DNA from: Streptomyces venezuelae
GTDB taxonomy: Bacteria; Actinomycetota; Actinomycetes; Streptomycetales; Streptomycetaceae
Assembly: GCF_008642355.1 (NCBI RefSeq)
Contig: NZ_CP029193.1
Coordinates: 1,202,001 to 1,266,000 of the forward strand
Direction: 5' to 3'
Length of the DNA stretch: 64,000 nt
A model generated the notes under the pieces. The model made no database searches. It saw only the letters and a list, made by a program, of their open reading frames with translations, and was not told where the DNA came from. This document shows positions 6,684 to 15,385 of the stretch, one piece after another; position 1 is the first letter of the stretch; every line of letters begins with the position of its first letter. A program made the position numbers and the translations under genes.

Positions 6684-8084
6684 TCAGCGGATGCCGACCG
6701 CCGCCAGCGCGGCGCGCTGACGCTCGGAAAGCGTCGTCGGGAAGTACAGATAGCAGACGCCTCCCGTACCCGACACGACCTTCCCCGAGGCGTTGTAGCG
6801 CTTCGTCCTCAGCCAGATGTTCTCCCACTCGCGCCGCTTGTAGACGCGGCGCACCGCGGCGTTGCTCGGCGACGCCGGGTCGTTGGCGATCACATCGCCG
6901 TCCGCGGTGAACCCGATGACGGTCATGAGGTGGCCCGCCGTGCCGTAGCCCGCACCGGTCAGCTCCTCCTTGAGGAACGACTGGGACGTTATGGCCGGCA
7001 GGCCCGCCGCGATCAGGGACTCCAGCTCCGTGAGCGAGGCGAGCCGGGTCACCACGCCCTGCAGGTCCTTGTACGTCGAGGCGTACGCGGCGTTGAAGGG
7101 CCAGTTGCCGCAGCCGTTGTACTGGTAGTCGAACGTGTACCGGGCCGCGTGGCACACCTGCGGGTCCGCGTAGGACGGGTCGACCCAGGCCAGGTCGTCC
7201 GCCGTCGGCCCGCGCCCCCAGTACTCGATGATCATCTGCGAGGACGTGGGGCTGCACCAGGCCTCGCCCCCGTTGTCGTACTCCGGGTACTGGCCCGCGT
7301 GGATCTCCTGCGAGTACCGCGGCACGGCCAGCTCCGCGGCCAGACCAGGCTGCGACGCCGGGACGGTGAACCGGTCGGGGACCGCGGAGGCCATCGCGCC
7401 GATCCGCCAGACCGTGGGGGTCTGCGTGGCGCCCGGCTTGCGGTAGAGGGTCAGGCGCAGCCGGTACGAGACGACGCGCAGGCCCGTGGTCGTGTCGTCC
7501 AGGGAGAGCGTGTCCGTCCAGACCGTGGACTTGCCGTCCGTCTGGTCGTCGACCGAGGTCCGCCGGATGTCGGCGTCCTTGTCGTCGCCCGAGGCCCAGC
7601 GGCCCATGACGTACCAGGGGGAATTCGTCCCGTCCGAGTACGTGCCGCGCAGCTCGGCCTGGAGCCAGGTCCCGGCCGGGGTGCGCGCGTTCCAGGACGC
7701 GATCAGCTCCGTGGCGGGGACGGCGGGGCGGTGCGCGGGCGTGGTCCAGCGGGCGTACTCCCAGGTGGCCGTCCTGCCGGTGTGCGGGTCCGCGTAGTCG
7801 GTGCGACCGGCGGGCTTGGCGATCCGCAGGCCGGGACGCGGGCCGCCGACGACGGCGGTGCCCTGGTGGGTGCCTGAGCTCCAGTCCTTGTGCGAGGTCC
7901 AGAAGCGGTTGTCCACGAGACGGTCCGCCTTGGGCCTGCGGGCGGCGGGCCCGGTGGCGGCCAGGGCTGGTGCGGCGGCGGTGGCCGCGAGGGCGGCGGC
8001 GGCCGCGGCGGCGGTGGCGAGCACGGTTCTGCGGGACATGTCATCAGCTCGGTCGGTTCGGTCAGATCGGTCAGCTCGGTCCAT
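6684..8084 (-). CDS. Exported C39-like (C39_2) cysteine peptidase
   Basis: From the ATG at 8084 the protein has 466 residues. An SRRTVLATAAAAAAA segment near residue 17 is a Tat-type twin-arginine signal. Residues about 60-260 form a beta-rich accessory domain. The C-terminal 200 residues carry a papain-like triad: C277 in GGEAWCSPTSSQ, H385 in GYGTAGHLMTVIGF and D402 in VIANDPAS. I recognise this as the peptidase C39-like 2 family; physiological substrates are unknown. The start is uncertain: 8039, at the twin-arginine itself, and 8105 are alternatives, and none has a strong ribosome site. The extra N-terminus DRADRSDRTDRADD is encoded by short TCGGTC-type DNA repeats. Confidence 0.82.
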   Translation of the reverse strand: MDRADRSDRTDRADDMSRRTVLATAAAAAAALAATAAAPALAATGPAARRPKADRLVDNRFWTSHKDWSSGTHQGTAVVGGPRPGLRIAKPAGRTDYADPHTGRTATWEYARWTTPAHRPAVPATELIASWNARTPAGTWLQAELRGTYSDGTNSPWYVMGRWASGDDKDADIRRTSVDDQTDGKSTVWTDTLSLDDTTTGLRVVSYRLRLTLYRKPGATQTPTVWRIGAMASAVPDRFTVPASQPGLAAELAVPRYSQEIHAGQYPEYDNGGEAWCSPTSSQMIIEYWGRGPTADDLAWVDPSYADPQVCHAARYTFDYQYNGCGNWPFNAAYASTYKDLQGVVTRLASLTELESLIAAGLPAITSQSFLKEELTGAGYGTAGHLMTVIGFTADGDVIANDPASPSNAAVRRVYKRREWENIWLRTKRYNASGKVVSGTGGVCYLYFPTTLSERQRAALAAVGIR

Positions 8085-8318
8085 GGAGGGACCCCCAGTC
8101 GACATGGTTTCCGGCGGGATCCGGAAAGCCGGGTCAGGTACGTTCGGGTCGGGTGCCGTCGGGTCAGGCGCACGGAAGTGGGGCAACTATGGCCGGTCCC
8201 CGCCGACTTCTGCCAGCACTTCGGGCACCGCCGTACGCATCAATATTGGCCTCAACCAATGGCATGACCTGCGACGGCGCGCGGAACACCTCGTTCCGTG
8301 CGCCGTACCCTTGCCGTG

Positions 8319-8927
8319 ATGACCGCACACCCGCACACGCCGCTCCCCCGTCTCGCCGACATCCTGCGCCGCCTGCCGCCCTCCTGCGGCCCCGTCCGGC
8401 TCGTCGCCGTGGACGGACACGCGGGCTCCGGCAAGTCGACCTTCGCGGGCCGCCTGGCCGAGGCCCTCGGCGGCGCGCCCGTCCTGCGCCTCGACGACAT
8501 CGCGAGCCACGACCGGCTCTTCGACTGGACGCGGCGGCTGCGGGAGCAGGTTCTCGAACCGCTCTCCCGGGGCGAGACCGCGCACTACGCGACGTACGAC
8601 TGGAACGCGCGCCGTTTCGGCCCCGCCGACCGGCCACTGCCGCCCGCGCCCGTGGTGATCGTCGAGGGCGTCGGCGCCGGCCGCCTCGCGCTGCGCCCGC
8701 GTCTCGCCGCCGTGCTGTGGATGGACGTGCCGCACGAGGAGGCGTGGCAGCGGGGGCGTCGCCGGGACGGAGCGGTCCAGCGTGATTTCTGGGACGGATG
8801 GGAACCGGAGGAACTCCAGCACTTCACCGGGGACCCCACGAGGCCCTTCGCGCACCTTCTGGTGCGCCAGAGTCCCGAGGGGTACGAGGTACTTCCGGGG
8901 CCCAATGTGACACTTACAGAGAACTGA
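8319..8927 (+). CDS. Uridine-kinase-like P-loop ATPase
   Basis: The protein has 202 residues. A Walker A motif AVDGHAGSGKSTFAGRLAE lies at about residues 30-48, followed by LRLDDIASHDRLFDW, the position where uridine kinases bind the nucleoside. VVIVEGVGAG fits the strand leading to the second catalytic site. This places it in the P-loop phosphotransferase group near Udk, but it is shorter and lacks clear nucleoside-specificity residues, so the substrate is uncertain. The ATG has no ribosome site; TACCCT sits 7 bases upstream, so the transcript may be leaderless. It is divergent from the C39-like peptidase gene. Confidence 0.75.
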   Translation: MTAHPHTPLPRLADILRRLPPSCGPVRLVAVDGHAGSGKSTFAGRLAEALGGAPVLRLDDIASHDRLFDWTRRLREQVLEPLSRGETAHYATYDWNARRFGPADRPLPPAPVVIVEGVGAGRLALRPRLAAVLWMDVPHEEAWQRGRRRDGAVQRDFWDGWEPEELQHFTGDPTRPFAHLLVRQSPEGYEVLPGPNVTLTEN

Positions 8928-9025
8928 ATCGTCACACTGAGTGAGCGATCATCGGCAGTCCGCTGAACCCCCGGAAAAACGCTTCCACTTGACCCGACGA
9001 GTTTCGGCGAGTGCCTCAACTCTGC

Positions 9026-9055
9026 TTGACCCAGGGCCCTTACAGGACTTACGTT
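9026..9055 (+). promoter_or_regulatory. Sigma-70-type promoter for a candidate small RNA
   Basis: TTGACC (9026-9031) is followed after 18 bases by TACGTT (9050-9055). No coding frame with a ribosome site starts within 200 bases downstream, so the promoter appears to serve an RNA. A second TTGACC at about 8989 has no good -10 partner. Confidence 0.45.
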
Positions 9056-9061
9056 CTGAAT

Positions 9062-9135
9062 GTGCGGTCTTGCGATACCGCCCGCAGACGCGAAGCCCCC
9101 GGTTGTTCCCCCGTGATCGGGGGCTTCGTTCTGCC
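9062..9135 (+). ncRNA. Candidate small RNA of about 70-75 nt
   Basis: A transcript starting just after the promoter would contain hairpin GCGGT-N8-ACCGC (9064-9081) and then a terminator stem CGAAGCCCCCG/CGGGGGCTTCG (9091-9101 and 9118-9128). CCCCCG at 9108-9113 can alternatively pair with CGGGGG at 9118-9123 across a TGAT tetraloop, so the two 3' structures compete. It could also be only a terminator for the upstream kinase gene. No known RNA family was recognised. Confidence 0.35.
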
Positions 9136-9410
9136 CTCCGAGCCCTGATTCCGGCCGCTGCGTGCCCCCATCCGCTCACCGTCGGTGACCGACGGGCAGC
9201 AGCCGCGGCGACGTTTTCCGGCCGATCGTCCGGTGCGGCACCCTACGGCCGACCGCTCCCCCGCAGGTACGATGCATCTCGGTACGCCTTTTCGGACGAG
9301 TGCTCTGCGCATCGCAACAACTCCCGTCCGCAGCACGATGGTTCAGCGCAGTCGCCGGCGGGCACCGGTCCGGCGGTACGCAAACGGGGGCACGGTTTGT
9401 GGGGGACCTG

Positions 9411-11366
9411 ATGGACTTCGACGCGGTGGGCTCACCCGCCCCGGCCGACCTCGCCTGGCTGAGGGGCGTCGACGCCTACACGATGGGCGCCTATCCGCAG
9501 GCGGAGGACGAATTCCGGACGGCGGTGCGGATGGATCCCGGGATGGCCGACGGCTGGCTCGGGCTGCACGCGCTGCGCATCGACACGACGACGGCGCTGC
9601 TGCGGATGTTCCAGCACCGGGAGCGGTTCGGGGAACAGCGCACCCGGCACGGCCGCGCCCTCAACTCCTGGTACTGGCTGGGCTGGTGGGTGCAGCCCGT
9701 CCTGGAGAGCACGCGCGACCTGCTGCTCGCGCACGCCTCGCACTGGCTCGACGGCCGTCATGTCCCGGAGCTCGACCGGGCGTTGGCGGGGCTGCCGCCG
9801 GTCGACGCGGACCCGCAGGTGCGCTTCCTGCACGCCTGCCGCTCCTACCTGGTCAAGGACTGGGAACAGCTGGTGCGGCACACCGACCCGCTGATCGACG
9901 ACCCGATGCTGGGCATCGAGGCAGGTCTCTTCGGCGGCATGGCGCGCGTCCGCCTGGAGACGTACGGCCAGGCGGAACCGCTGCTGTCCGCCGCCCTCAT
10001 GCGCTGCCGCAGCGAACAGCCGCAGCGCAAGGAGCTGCGCTACTGGCTGGCCCGCGCGCACGAGGGCACGGGCCGCACGGCCGCGGCCCTGCCCCTGTAC
10101 CGCGCGGTGCACCGGGTCGACGCCTCCTTCATGGACACCTCCGCGCGGCTCGCGGCGATCTCCGAGGGCGACGGGTACGACGAGGCGGCCGACCTGGCCG
10201 CCGCGATCAGCCTCACCGGGGCGGGACAGGACGTGCTCGAGGGGCCCGACGGCATCGACGTGCTGTTCGGCCCCGAGGGACGCGACGTGAAGGTCACCGG
10301 GCCCGAACTCCCGTCGAACGGCGGTCCCTCGGCCCCCAACGGTCCCGGTGGGCCCCCGGGCAACAGCGGTTCCACGGGCGCCCCGGGGCCGTCCGGTTCC
10401 TCGGTGCCCCCCGACCCCGACGCCGTCCGCGAGAAGGCGATCATCCCGATCAAGGCGGGCCCGCCGCAGCTGCCCCCGGGCCCCACCGACCCCGCGCTCC
10501 TGGAGGCCGCGCTCTCCGAACTGGAGGGCATGGTCGGCATGGAGCCGGTGAAACGGCAGGTCAAGGCGCTCTCCGCGCAGCTCAACATGGCCCGTCTGCG
10601 GGCTGCGCAAGGACTGCCCGTGCAGCCGCCGAAACGACACTTCGTCTTCTCCGGCCCCTCGGGCACCGGCAAGACCACCGTGGCCCGCATCCTCGGCCGG
10701 GTCTTCTACGCGCTCGGCCTGCTCGGCGGCGACCACCTCGTGGAGGCGCAGCGCGCCGACCTCGTCGGCGAGTACCTGGGCCAGACCGCCGTGAAGGCCA
10801 ACGAGCTGATCGACTCGGCGATCGGCGGGGTCCTCTTCGTCGACGAGGCGTACTCGCTCTCCAACTCCGGCTACGGCAAGGGCGACGCGTACGGCGACGA
10901 GGCCCTGCAGGTCCTCCTCAAGCGCGCCGAGGACAACCGCGACCACCTCGTCGTGATCCTCGCCGGGTACCCCGAGGGCATGGACCGCCTCCTCGCCGCC
11001 AACCCCGGGCTCTCCTCCCGCTTCACGACCCGCGTCGACTTCCCCTCGTACCGCCCCCTCGAACTCACCGCCATCGGCGAGGTCCTGGCGGCGGACAACG
11101 GCGATGTGTGGGACGAGGAGGCGCTCGAAGAGCTGCGCTCCATCGCCGGGCACGTCGTCGACCAGGCCTGGATCGACGAGCTCGGCAACGGCCGGTTCCT
11201 GCGCACGCTGTACGAGAAGAGCTGCGCCTACCGCGACCTGCGGCTCTCCGGCTACCCCGGCGAACCGGGCCGCGAGGACCTGTCGACCCTGCGGCTGCCC
11301 GACCTGATGCAGGCGTACGGCGAAGTGCTCTCGGGCCGCGGGCCGCAGGACACCCCGGGGATCTGA
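9411..11366 (+). CDS. TPR-AAA+ ATPase, EccA/CbxX-like
   Basis: The protein has 651 residues; the ATG follows GGGGGAC. Residues 1 to about 280 are helical TPR-like repeats. A Gly/Pro/Ser-rich linker (about 300-345) leads to an AAA+ module with Walker A GPSGTGKTT (about 415-423), Walker B VLFVDEAYSL (about 474-483) and SRF/R-finger region LSSRFTTRVDFPSYRP. This is the layout of EccA, the cytosolic ATPase of type VII secretion, and of CbxX/CfqX proteins. No other type VII component lies in the window, so it is either an orphan or serves a locus elsewhere. The linker is unusually collagen-like (GPGGPPGNSGSTGAPG). Confidence 0.82.
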   Translation: MDFDAVGSPAPADLAWLRGVDAYTMGAYPQAEDEFRTAVRMDPGMADGWLGLHALRIDTTTALLRMFQHRERFGEQRTRHGRALNSWYWLGWWVQPVLESTRDLLLAHASHWLDGRHVPELDRALAGLPPVDADPQVRFLHACRSYLVKDWEQLVRHTDPLIDDPMLGIEAGLFGGMARVRLETYGQAEPLLSAALMRCRSEQPQRKELRYWLARAHEGTGRTAAALPLYRAVHRVDASFMDTSARLAAISEGDGYDEAADLAAAISLTGAGQDVLEGPDGIDVLFGPEGRDVKVTGPELPSNGGPSAPNGPGGPPGNSGSTGAPGPSGSSVPPDPDAVREKAIIPIKAGPPQLPPGPTDPALLEAALSELEGMVGMEPVKRQVKALSAQLNMARLRAAQGLPVQPPKRHFVFSGPSGTGKTTVARILGRVFYALGLLGGDHLVEAQRADLVGEYLGQTAVKANELIDSAIGGVLFVDEAYSLSNSGYGKGDAYGDEALQVLLKRAEDNRDHLVVILAGYPEGMDRLLAANPGLSSRFTTRVDFPSYRPLELTAIGEVLAADNGDVWDEEALEELRSIAGHVVDQAWIDELGNGRFLRTLYEKSCAYRDLRLSGYPGEPGREDLSTLRLPDLMQAYGEVLSGRGPQDTPGI

Positions 11367-11391
11367 CGGCCCCCGGGGGTCCTGGCGCGGG

Positions 11392-12477
11392 TCAGCTCGC
11401 GCGGACGACGGCCAGCGCGGAGTCCCTGGCGTCCTCCGGTGGGGTCCTCGGCACCGTGACCCGGTGCGTCGGGTCGCGGACCTCGCCCACCAGGAGTTCG
11501 AGGACGTCCTCCAGGGCGACCAGGCCGAGCACCTTCCCCGACGCGTCGGCGACCTGCGCCAGGTGCGTCGCGGCGCGGCGCATCACGGTCAGGGCGTCGT
11601 CCAGCGGGAGCTCGGCGCCCAGTGTGGTCATCGGGCGCCACACCTGCTGTGGCACGGCACGCTCGGTCTCCTCCAGGTCCAGTACGTCCTTGACGTGGAG
11701 GTAGCCCATGAACGCGCCGTTCTCCGCGCGGACGGGGAAGCGGGAGTAGCCGGTCCGGCCGGTGAGCTCGATGACCCCGGAGGGGGTGACCGAGGGCCCG
11801 ACGGTGATCAGCGACACCGGGTCGAGCAGCACGTCGGTGACCGGGCGCGAACCGAGCTCCAGGGCGTCCTCCAGACGCTCCTTCTCGATGGGGTCGAGCA
11901 GTCCCGCCTGGCCGGAGTCCTCGACGAGGCGGCCCAGCTGCACGCTGGTGAACACCGCCTCGACCTCCTCCTTGGGCTCCACGCCGAAGAGCCGGAGCAC
12001 GACCCGCGCGCACGCTCCGAGGGCTACGGTCACCGGCCGGCACAGCCGCGCGAAGGCGACCAGACCCGGGCTGAACCAGAGGGCGGTCTTCTCGGGCGCC
12101 GCCATCGCGAGGTTCTTCGGGACCATCTCGCCGATGACGAGGTGGAGGAAGACGACGACGGCGAGCGCGATCACGTAACCGAGGGGGTGGATCATGCCCT
12201 CGGGCAGGTGGACCGCCGCGAAGACCGGCTCAAGGAGGTGCGCCACGGTCGGCTCGGCGACCGCGCCCAGCGTCAGCGAGCACACCGTGATGCCGAACTG
12301 GGCCGCCGCCATCATCTGCGGCAGATGCTCCAGGCCGTACAGGACCTGGCGGGACCGCTTGGTGTCCAGGGGCTCGATCTGGCTGCGGCGCACGGACACG
12401 AGCGCGAACTCGGCCCCCACGAAGAAGCCGTTGGCGAGCACGAGGAGGAGGGCGAAGACGAGTTGCAGCAGGCTCAT
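11392..12477 (-). CDS. CNNM/CorC family membrane protein (short form)
   Basis: The protein has 361 residues. The start overlaps the stop of the paralogous gene by ATGA. Residues 1 to about 190 form the CNNM (DUF21) membrane domain, opening LLQLVFALLLVLANGFFVG and including VIGEMVPKNLAMAAPEK. Two CBS domains follow (about 205-330; SLITVGPSVTPSGV and ALTVMRRAATHLAQV). The C-terminal CorC_HlyC domain is missing, unlike the upstream paralogue. The family is linked to Mg2+ or other divalent cation transport or tolerance; the hemolysin name is historical. The pair probably works as a heteromer, which I infer from the overlap. Confidence 0.88.
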   Translation of the reverse strand: MSLLQLVFALLLVLANGFFVGAEFALVSVRRSQIEPLDTKRSRQVLYGLEHLPQMMAAAQFGITVCSLTLGAVAEPTVAHLLEPVFAAVHLPEGMIHPLGYVIALAVVVFLHLVIGEMVPKNLAMAAPEKTALWFSPGLVAFARLCRPVTVALGACARVVLRLFGVEPKEEVEAVFTSVQLGRLVEDSGQAGLLDPIEKERLEDALELGSRPVTDVLLDPVSLITVGPSVTPSGVIELTGRTGYSRFPVRAENGAFMGYLHVKDVLDLEETERAVPQQVWRPMTTLGAELPLDDALTVMRRAATHLAQVADASGKVLGLVALEDVLELLVGEVRDPTHRVTVPRTPPEDARDSALAVVRAS

Positions 12478-13817
12478 CGGAGGGCCTCCGCGGCTTCCCT
12501 GACGGCGAAGGCGTCCTGGGTGCGCACGATCCGCACCCGCTCGGCGCGGTAGTGCCCGACCTGGCGCACCGAGAGCCGCCAGCCCGGGAGTTCGGCGCGG
12601 TCGCCGGGGGCCGGGATGCGGCCGAGCAGGTCGGCGACGAGTCCGGCCACCGTTTCGTAAGGCCCCTCGGGCACGTCGAGGCCGATGCGCTGAAGCGTGT
12701 CGACGCGGCAGCTGCCGTCGGCGTCCCACGCCGCGTGGCCGTCCTCGGCCGACGCCGGACAGAGCTCGGGCAGGTCGAAGTGGTCGTGCTCGTCGCGGAC
12801 CTCGCCGACGAGCTCCTCGACGATGTCCTCCAGGGTGACGACGCCCGCCGTGCCGCCGTACTCGTCCACGACGACGGCGATGGGCTGCTCGCTGCGCAGC
12901 CGCTCCAGGAGGGGCTGCACGGGCAGTGTCTCGGGGACGAGCAGCGGGGACTTGGCGATGCGGCCCACGGGCGTCCTGAGGCGTGCGTGGGCGGGCACCG
13001 CGAGGGCGTCCTTGAGGTGGACCATGCCCACGATCTCGTCGATCCGCTCGGTGTAGACCGGGAAGCGGGACAGACCGGTGGCGCGGGTCAGGTTCACGAC
13101 GTCCTCGGCGGTCGCCGACGACTGCAGCGCGCTGACCTTCACGCGCGGCGTCATGACGTGCTGTGCGGTCAGCTCCGCGAGGGAGAGGGTGCGCACGAAC
13201 AGATCAGCGGTGTCCTGCTCCAGGGCACCGGCCTGAGCCGAGTGCCTGGCCAGGGAGACCAGTTCGCCGGGGGTGCGGGCGGAGGCCAGCTCTTCGGCGG
13301 GCTCGACGCCGAGCGTGCGCACCAGACGGTTGGCCACGGCGTTCAGCAGGGCGATCACGGGCCGGAAGAGCCGCGCGAAAACGTGCTGCGGGCCCGCGAC
13401 GAACCGCGCGACCTGCAGCGGCCGCGACACGGCCCAGTTCTTGGGCACGAGCTCACCGATGACCATCTGCACGGCGGACGCGAGCAGCATGCCGACCACG
13501 ACGGAGACACCGCCGACGGCGCCCTCGGGGACGCCGACGGCCGTGAACGGGCCCGCGAGCAGGTGCGCGAGTGCCGGTTCGGCGAGCATGCCGACGACGA
13601 GCGAGGTGATGGTGATGCCGAGCTGGGTGCCGGAGAGCTGGAAGGACAGCTCCTTGAGGGCGTCGACGACCGAACGGGCCCTTCGGTCGCCGTCCGCCGC
13701 GGCCTTCTCCGCGTCCGGCCGCTCGACGGTGACGAGGCCGAACTCGGCCGCCACGAAGAAGCCGTTGGCGAGAATCAGCAGGAATGCCGCCCCGAGAAGC
13801 AGCAGGGACACTGTCAT
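12474..13817 (-). CDS. CNNM/CorC family membrane protein (full length)
   Basis: The protein has 447 residues, with GAGAGG before the ATG at 13817. The CNNM domain (about 1-200) includes AAEFGLVTVERPDAE and VIGELVPKNWAVSRPLQ. The CBS pair (about 215-335) ends in VVVDEYGGTAGVVTLEDIVE, and a CorC_HlyC domain follows (about 350-440; DGSCRVDTLQRIGLDVPEG). Such proteins sense nucleotide or Mg2+ through the CBS pair and support divalent cation flux across the membrane. It is the first gene of a two-gene unit with the shorter paralogue. A 174-base gap without a clear terminator separates it from the rib-his operon upstream. Confidence 0.9.
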   Translation of the reverse strand: MTVSLLLLGAAFLLILANGFFVAAEFGLVTVERPDAEKAAADGDRRARSVVDALKELSFQLSGTQLGITITSLVVGMLAEPALAHLLAGPFTAVGVPEGAVGGVSVVVGMLLASAVQMVIGELVPKNWAVSRPLQVARFVAGPQHVFARLFRPVIALLNAVANRLVRTLGVEPAEELASARTPGELVSLARHSAQAGALEQDTADLFVRTLSLAELTAQHVMTPRVKVSALQSSATAEDVVNLTRATGLSRFPVYTERIDEIVGMVHLKDALAVPAHARLRTPVGRIAKSPLLVPETLPVQPLLERLRSEQPIAVVVDEYGGTAGVVTLEDIVEELVGEVRDEHDHFDLPELCPASAEDGHAAWDADGSCRVDTLQRIGLDVPEGPYETVAGLVADLLGRIPAPGDRAELPGWRLSVRQVGHYRAERVRIVRTQDAFAVREAAEALR

Positions 13818-13991
13818 GCCGCCGCCTCTCCGGTCGAGCCGGTCCCGGTATGTCGGGAGGGGGCGGCGCAGGTACTGCAGGACGATCCGTCCATCGCCGG
13901 AGGGAGTCACTCCTCGGGTAGCAGGAGCCCCTGGGAGCCGGGCGGGCCCGTCAGGGGCGGGGCGGCACTCCGTGTGCGCCCCGCCACCAGA

Positions 13992-14456
13992 TTAATCAAG
14001 TCCGGGCTCGGAACGTCCAGTGGTGCGGGCGTCGACCAGGGCGCGGAGGGCGCGGGCGTCGCCGATGGCCTGCTGCTTGGCGATGCCCGGCTGGATGCCC
14101 AGGGCGGGCAGGCTGGTGCCGTCGCTGAGGTTCAGGAACACCCAGGGGTCGCCGGGCCGCAGGTTGACCTGAACGATCTCGGGCCAGGCGAGGCGGCGGC
14201 TCGTCGCGATGTTGACGACGGTGACGCCGGACTCGTCGGCGACGACCTTGGGCCTGCTGAGCAGCACGAGCACGCCGCAGAGCAGCGCGCCGGTGAAGAC
14301 GAAGCTGGTCCGCTCCCCCGGGCTGAGCGTGGGCAGCAGGAACGCGATCGCCGTGATGACCACGAAGATCGCGACGCCCGCGGTGAGCAGGACGGCCCGG
14401 GTCCGCGTCGGCCGGAAGGTGACGGGGAGGGCGGGGGCGGCGGGGCTTTCGGACAT
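13992..14456 (-). CDS. Membrane-anchored PH domain protein
   Basis: The protein has 154 residues. Two hydrophobic segments (about 22-43 and 51-68) precede a small beta domain, VVADESGVTVVNIATSRRLA then WPEIVQVNLRPGDPWVFLNL, typical of bacterial PH-like domains (bPH_6 type). The start lies 31 bases after hisG, so it is probably the last gene of the rib-his operon. The function of these domains in actinobacteria is not known. The topology puts the PH domain in the cytosol if the hairpin inserts with both ends inside. I see no enzyme motif. Confidence 0.8.
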   Translation of the reverse strand: MSESPAAPALPVTFRPTRTRAVLLTAGVAIFVVITAIAFLLPTLSPGERTSFVFTGALLCGVLVLLSRPKVVADESGVTVVNIATSRRLAWPEIVQVNLRPGDPWVFLNLSDGTSLPALGIQPGIAKQQAIGDARALRALVDARTTGRSEPGLD

Positions 14457-14487
14457 GCGGCGGGTGCTCCTGCCGGGTCGGGGCCGG

Positions 14488-15336
14488 TCAGAGGCGGCAG
14501 GCGTGGATGGCCGTGGTGAGGATGGCCCGCGCGCCGATGGCGTACAGGTCGTCCATGATCCGCTGGGCCTCCTTGGCGGGGACCATCGAGCGGACGGCGA
14601 CCCAGCCCTCGTTGTGCAGCGGGGAGATCGTGGGCGACTCCAGGCCCGGGGTGAGGGCGACGGCCTGCTCCAGGTGCTCGGCGCGGCAGTCGTAGTCCAT
14701 CATCACGTACGACCGGGCGACGAGGACGCCTTGGAGGCGGCGCAGGAACTGCTGCACCTTCGGGTTGTCGGTCTCGGCGCCGGTGCGCCGGATGACGACG
14801 GCCTCGGACTTCATGATCGGGTCGCCGAAGACCTCCAGGCCGGCGTTGCGCAGGGAGGTGCCGGTCTCGACGACGTCCGCGATGACCTGGGCGACGCCCA
14901 GCTCGATGGCGGTCTCGACGGCGCCGTCCAGGTGCACGACGGAGGCTTGGACGCCCTGCTCGGCGAGGTGCTTGGCGACGATGCCCTCGTAGGACGTCGC
15001 GACGGTCTTGCCCGCGAGGTCCTTGATGTCGTCGGCGGTGCCGGGCTTCGCGGCGAAGCGGAAGGTGGAGCGGGCGAAGCCGAGCGGCAGGATCGCCTCG
15101 GCGTCGGCGCCGGAGTCGATCAGCAGGTCCTCACCGGTGATGCCGATGTCGAGCCTGCCCGTCGCGACGTAGATCGCGATGTCCTTGGGCCGCAGGTAGA
15201 AGAACTCGACCTCGTTGTCGGGGTCGACGAGGACGAGCTCCTTCGACTCCTTGCGCTGCTGGTAGCCGGCCTCATGGAGCATCGCCGACGCAGGTCCGGA
15301 CAGTGAACCCTTGTTGGGGACGGCGATGCGCAGCAT
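14488..15336 (-). CDS. hisG: ATP phosphoribosyltransferase (long form)
   Basis: The protein has 282 residues, the length of the long, hexameric HisG that needs no HisZ. It joins ATP and PRPP to give phosphoribosyl-ATP, the first step of histidine synthesis. The N-terminus MLRIAVPNKGSLSGPA, the PRPP-site region VADVVETGTSLRNAGLEV and the C-terminal regulatory domain (RMVPAKEAQRIMDDLYAIG region) are intact. Histidine feedback inhibition is expected from the C-terminal domain. The gene follows hisE by 49 bases and precedes the PH-domain gene by 31, within the long operon that starts at ribD. The other his genes are not in the window. Confidence 0.96.
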   Translation of the reverse strand: MLRIAVPNKGSLSGPASAMLHEAGYQQRKESKELVLVDPDNEVEFFYLRPKDIAIYVATGRLDIGITGEDLLIDSGADAEAILPLGFARSTFRFAAKPGTADDIKDLAGKTVATSYEGIVAKHLAEQGVQASVVHLDGAVETAIELGVAQVIADVVETGTSLRNAGLEVFGDPIMKSEAVVIRRTGAETDNPKVQQFLRRLQGVLVARSYVMMDYDCRAEHLEQAVALTPGLESPTISPLHNEGWVAVRSMVPAKEAQRIMDDLYAIGARAILTTAIHACRL

Positions 15337-15385
15337 GAGGTCAGCTTCCTTGTCTGGTGGATACGGGGTGGGGTGAGCGTGCGGC

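Larger units (their letters stand above)
8928..9410. other. 483-base intergenic region
   Basis: It contains a promoter-like TTGACC element (9026), a candidate short RNA ending in a strong hairpin (9062-9135), and about 270 bases before the AAA+ gene. In that last part I see only the ribosome site GGGGGAC before 9411. No tRNA cloverleaf was found. Confidence 0.6.

Noticed and set aside
9062..9135. 6C RNA motif
   Set aside because: The C-runs lie mainly in stems, not in two hairpin loops as that family requires.
9185..11704. 839-codon frame overlapping the AAA+ gene in another frame
   Set aside because: Arg/Pro/Gly-rich shadow; the AAA+ frame has Walker motifs and a ribosome site.
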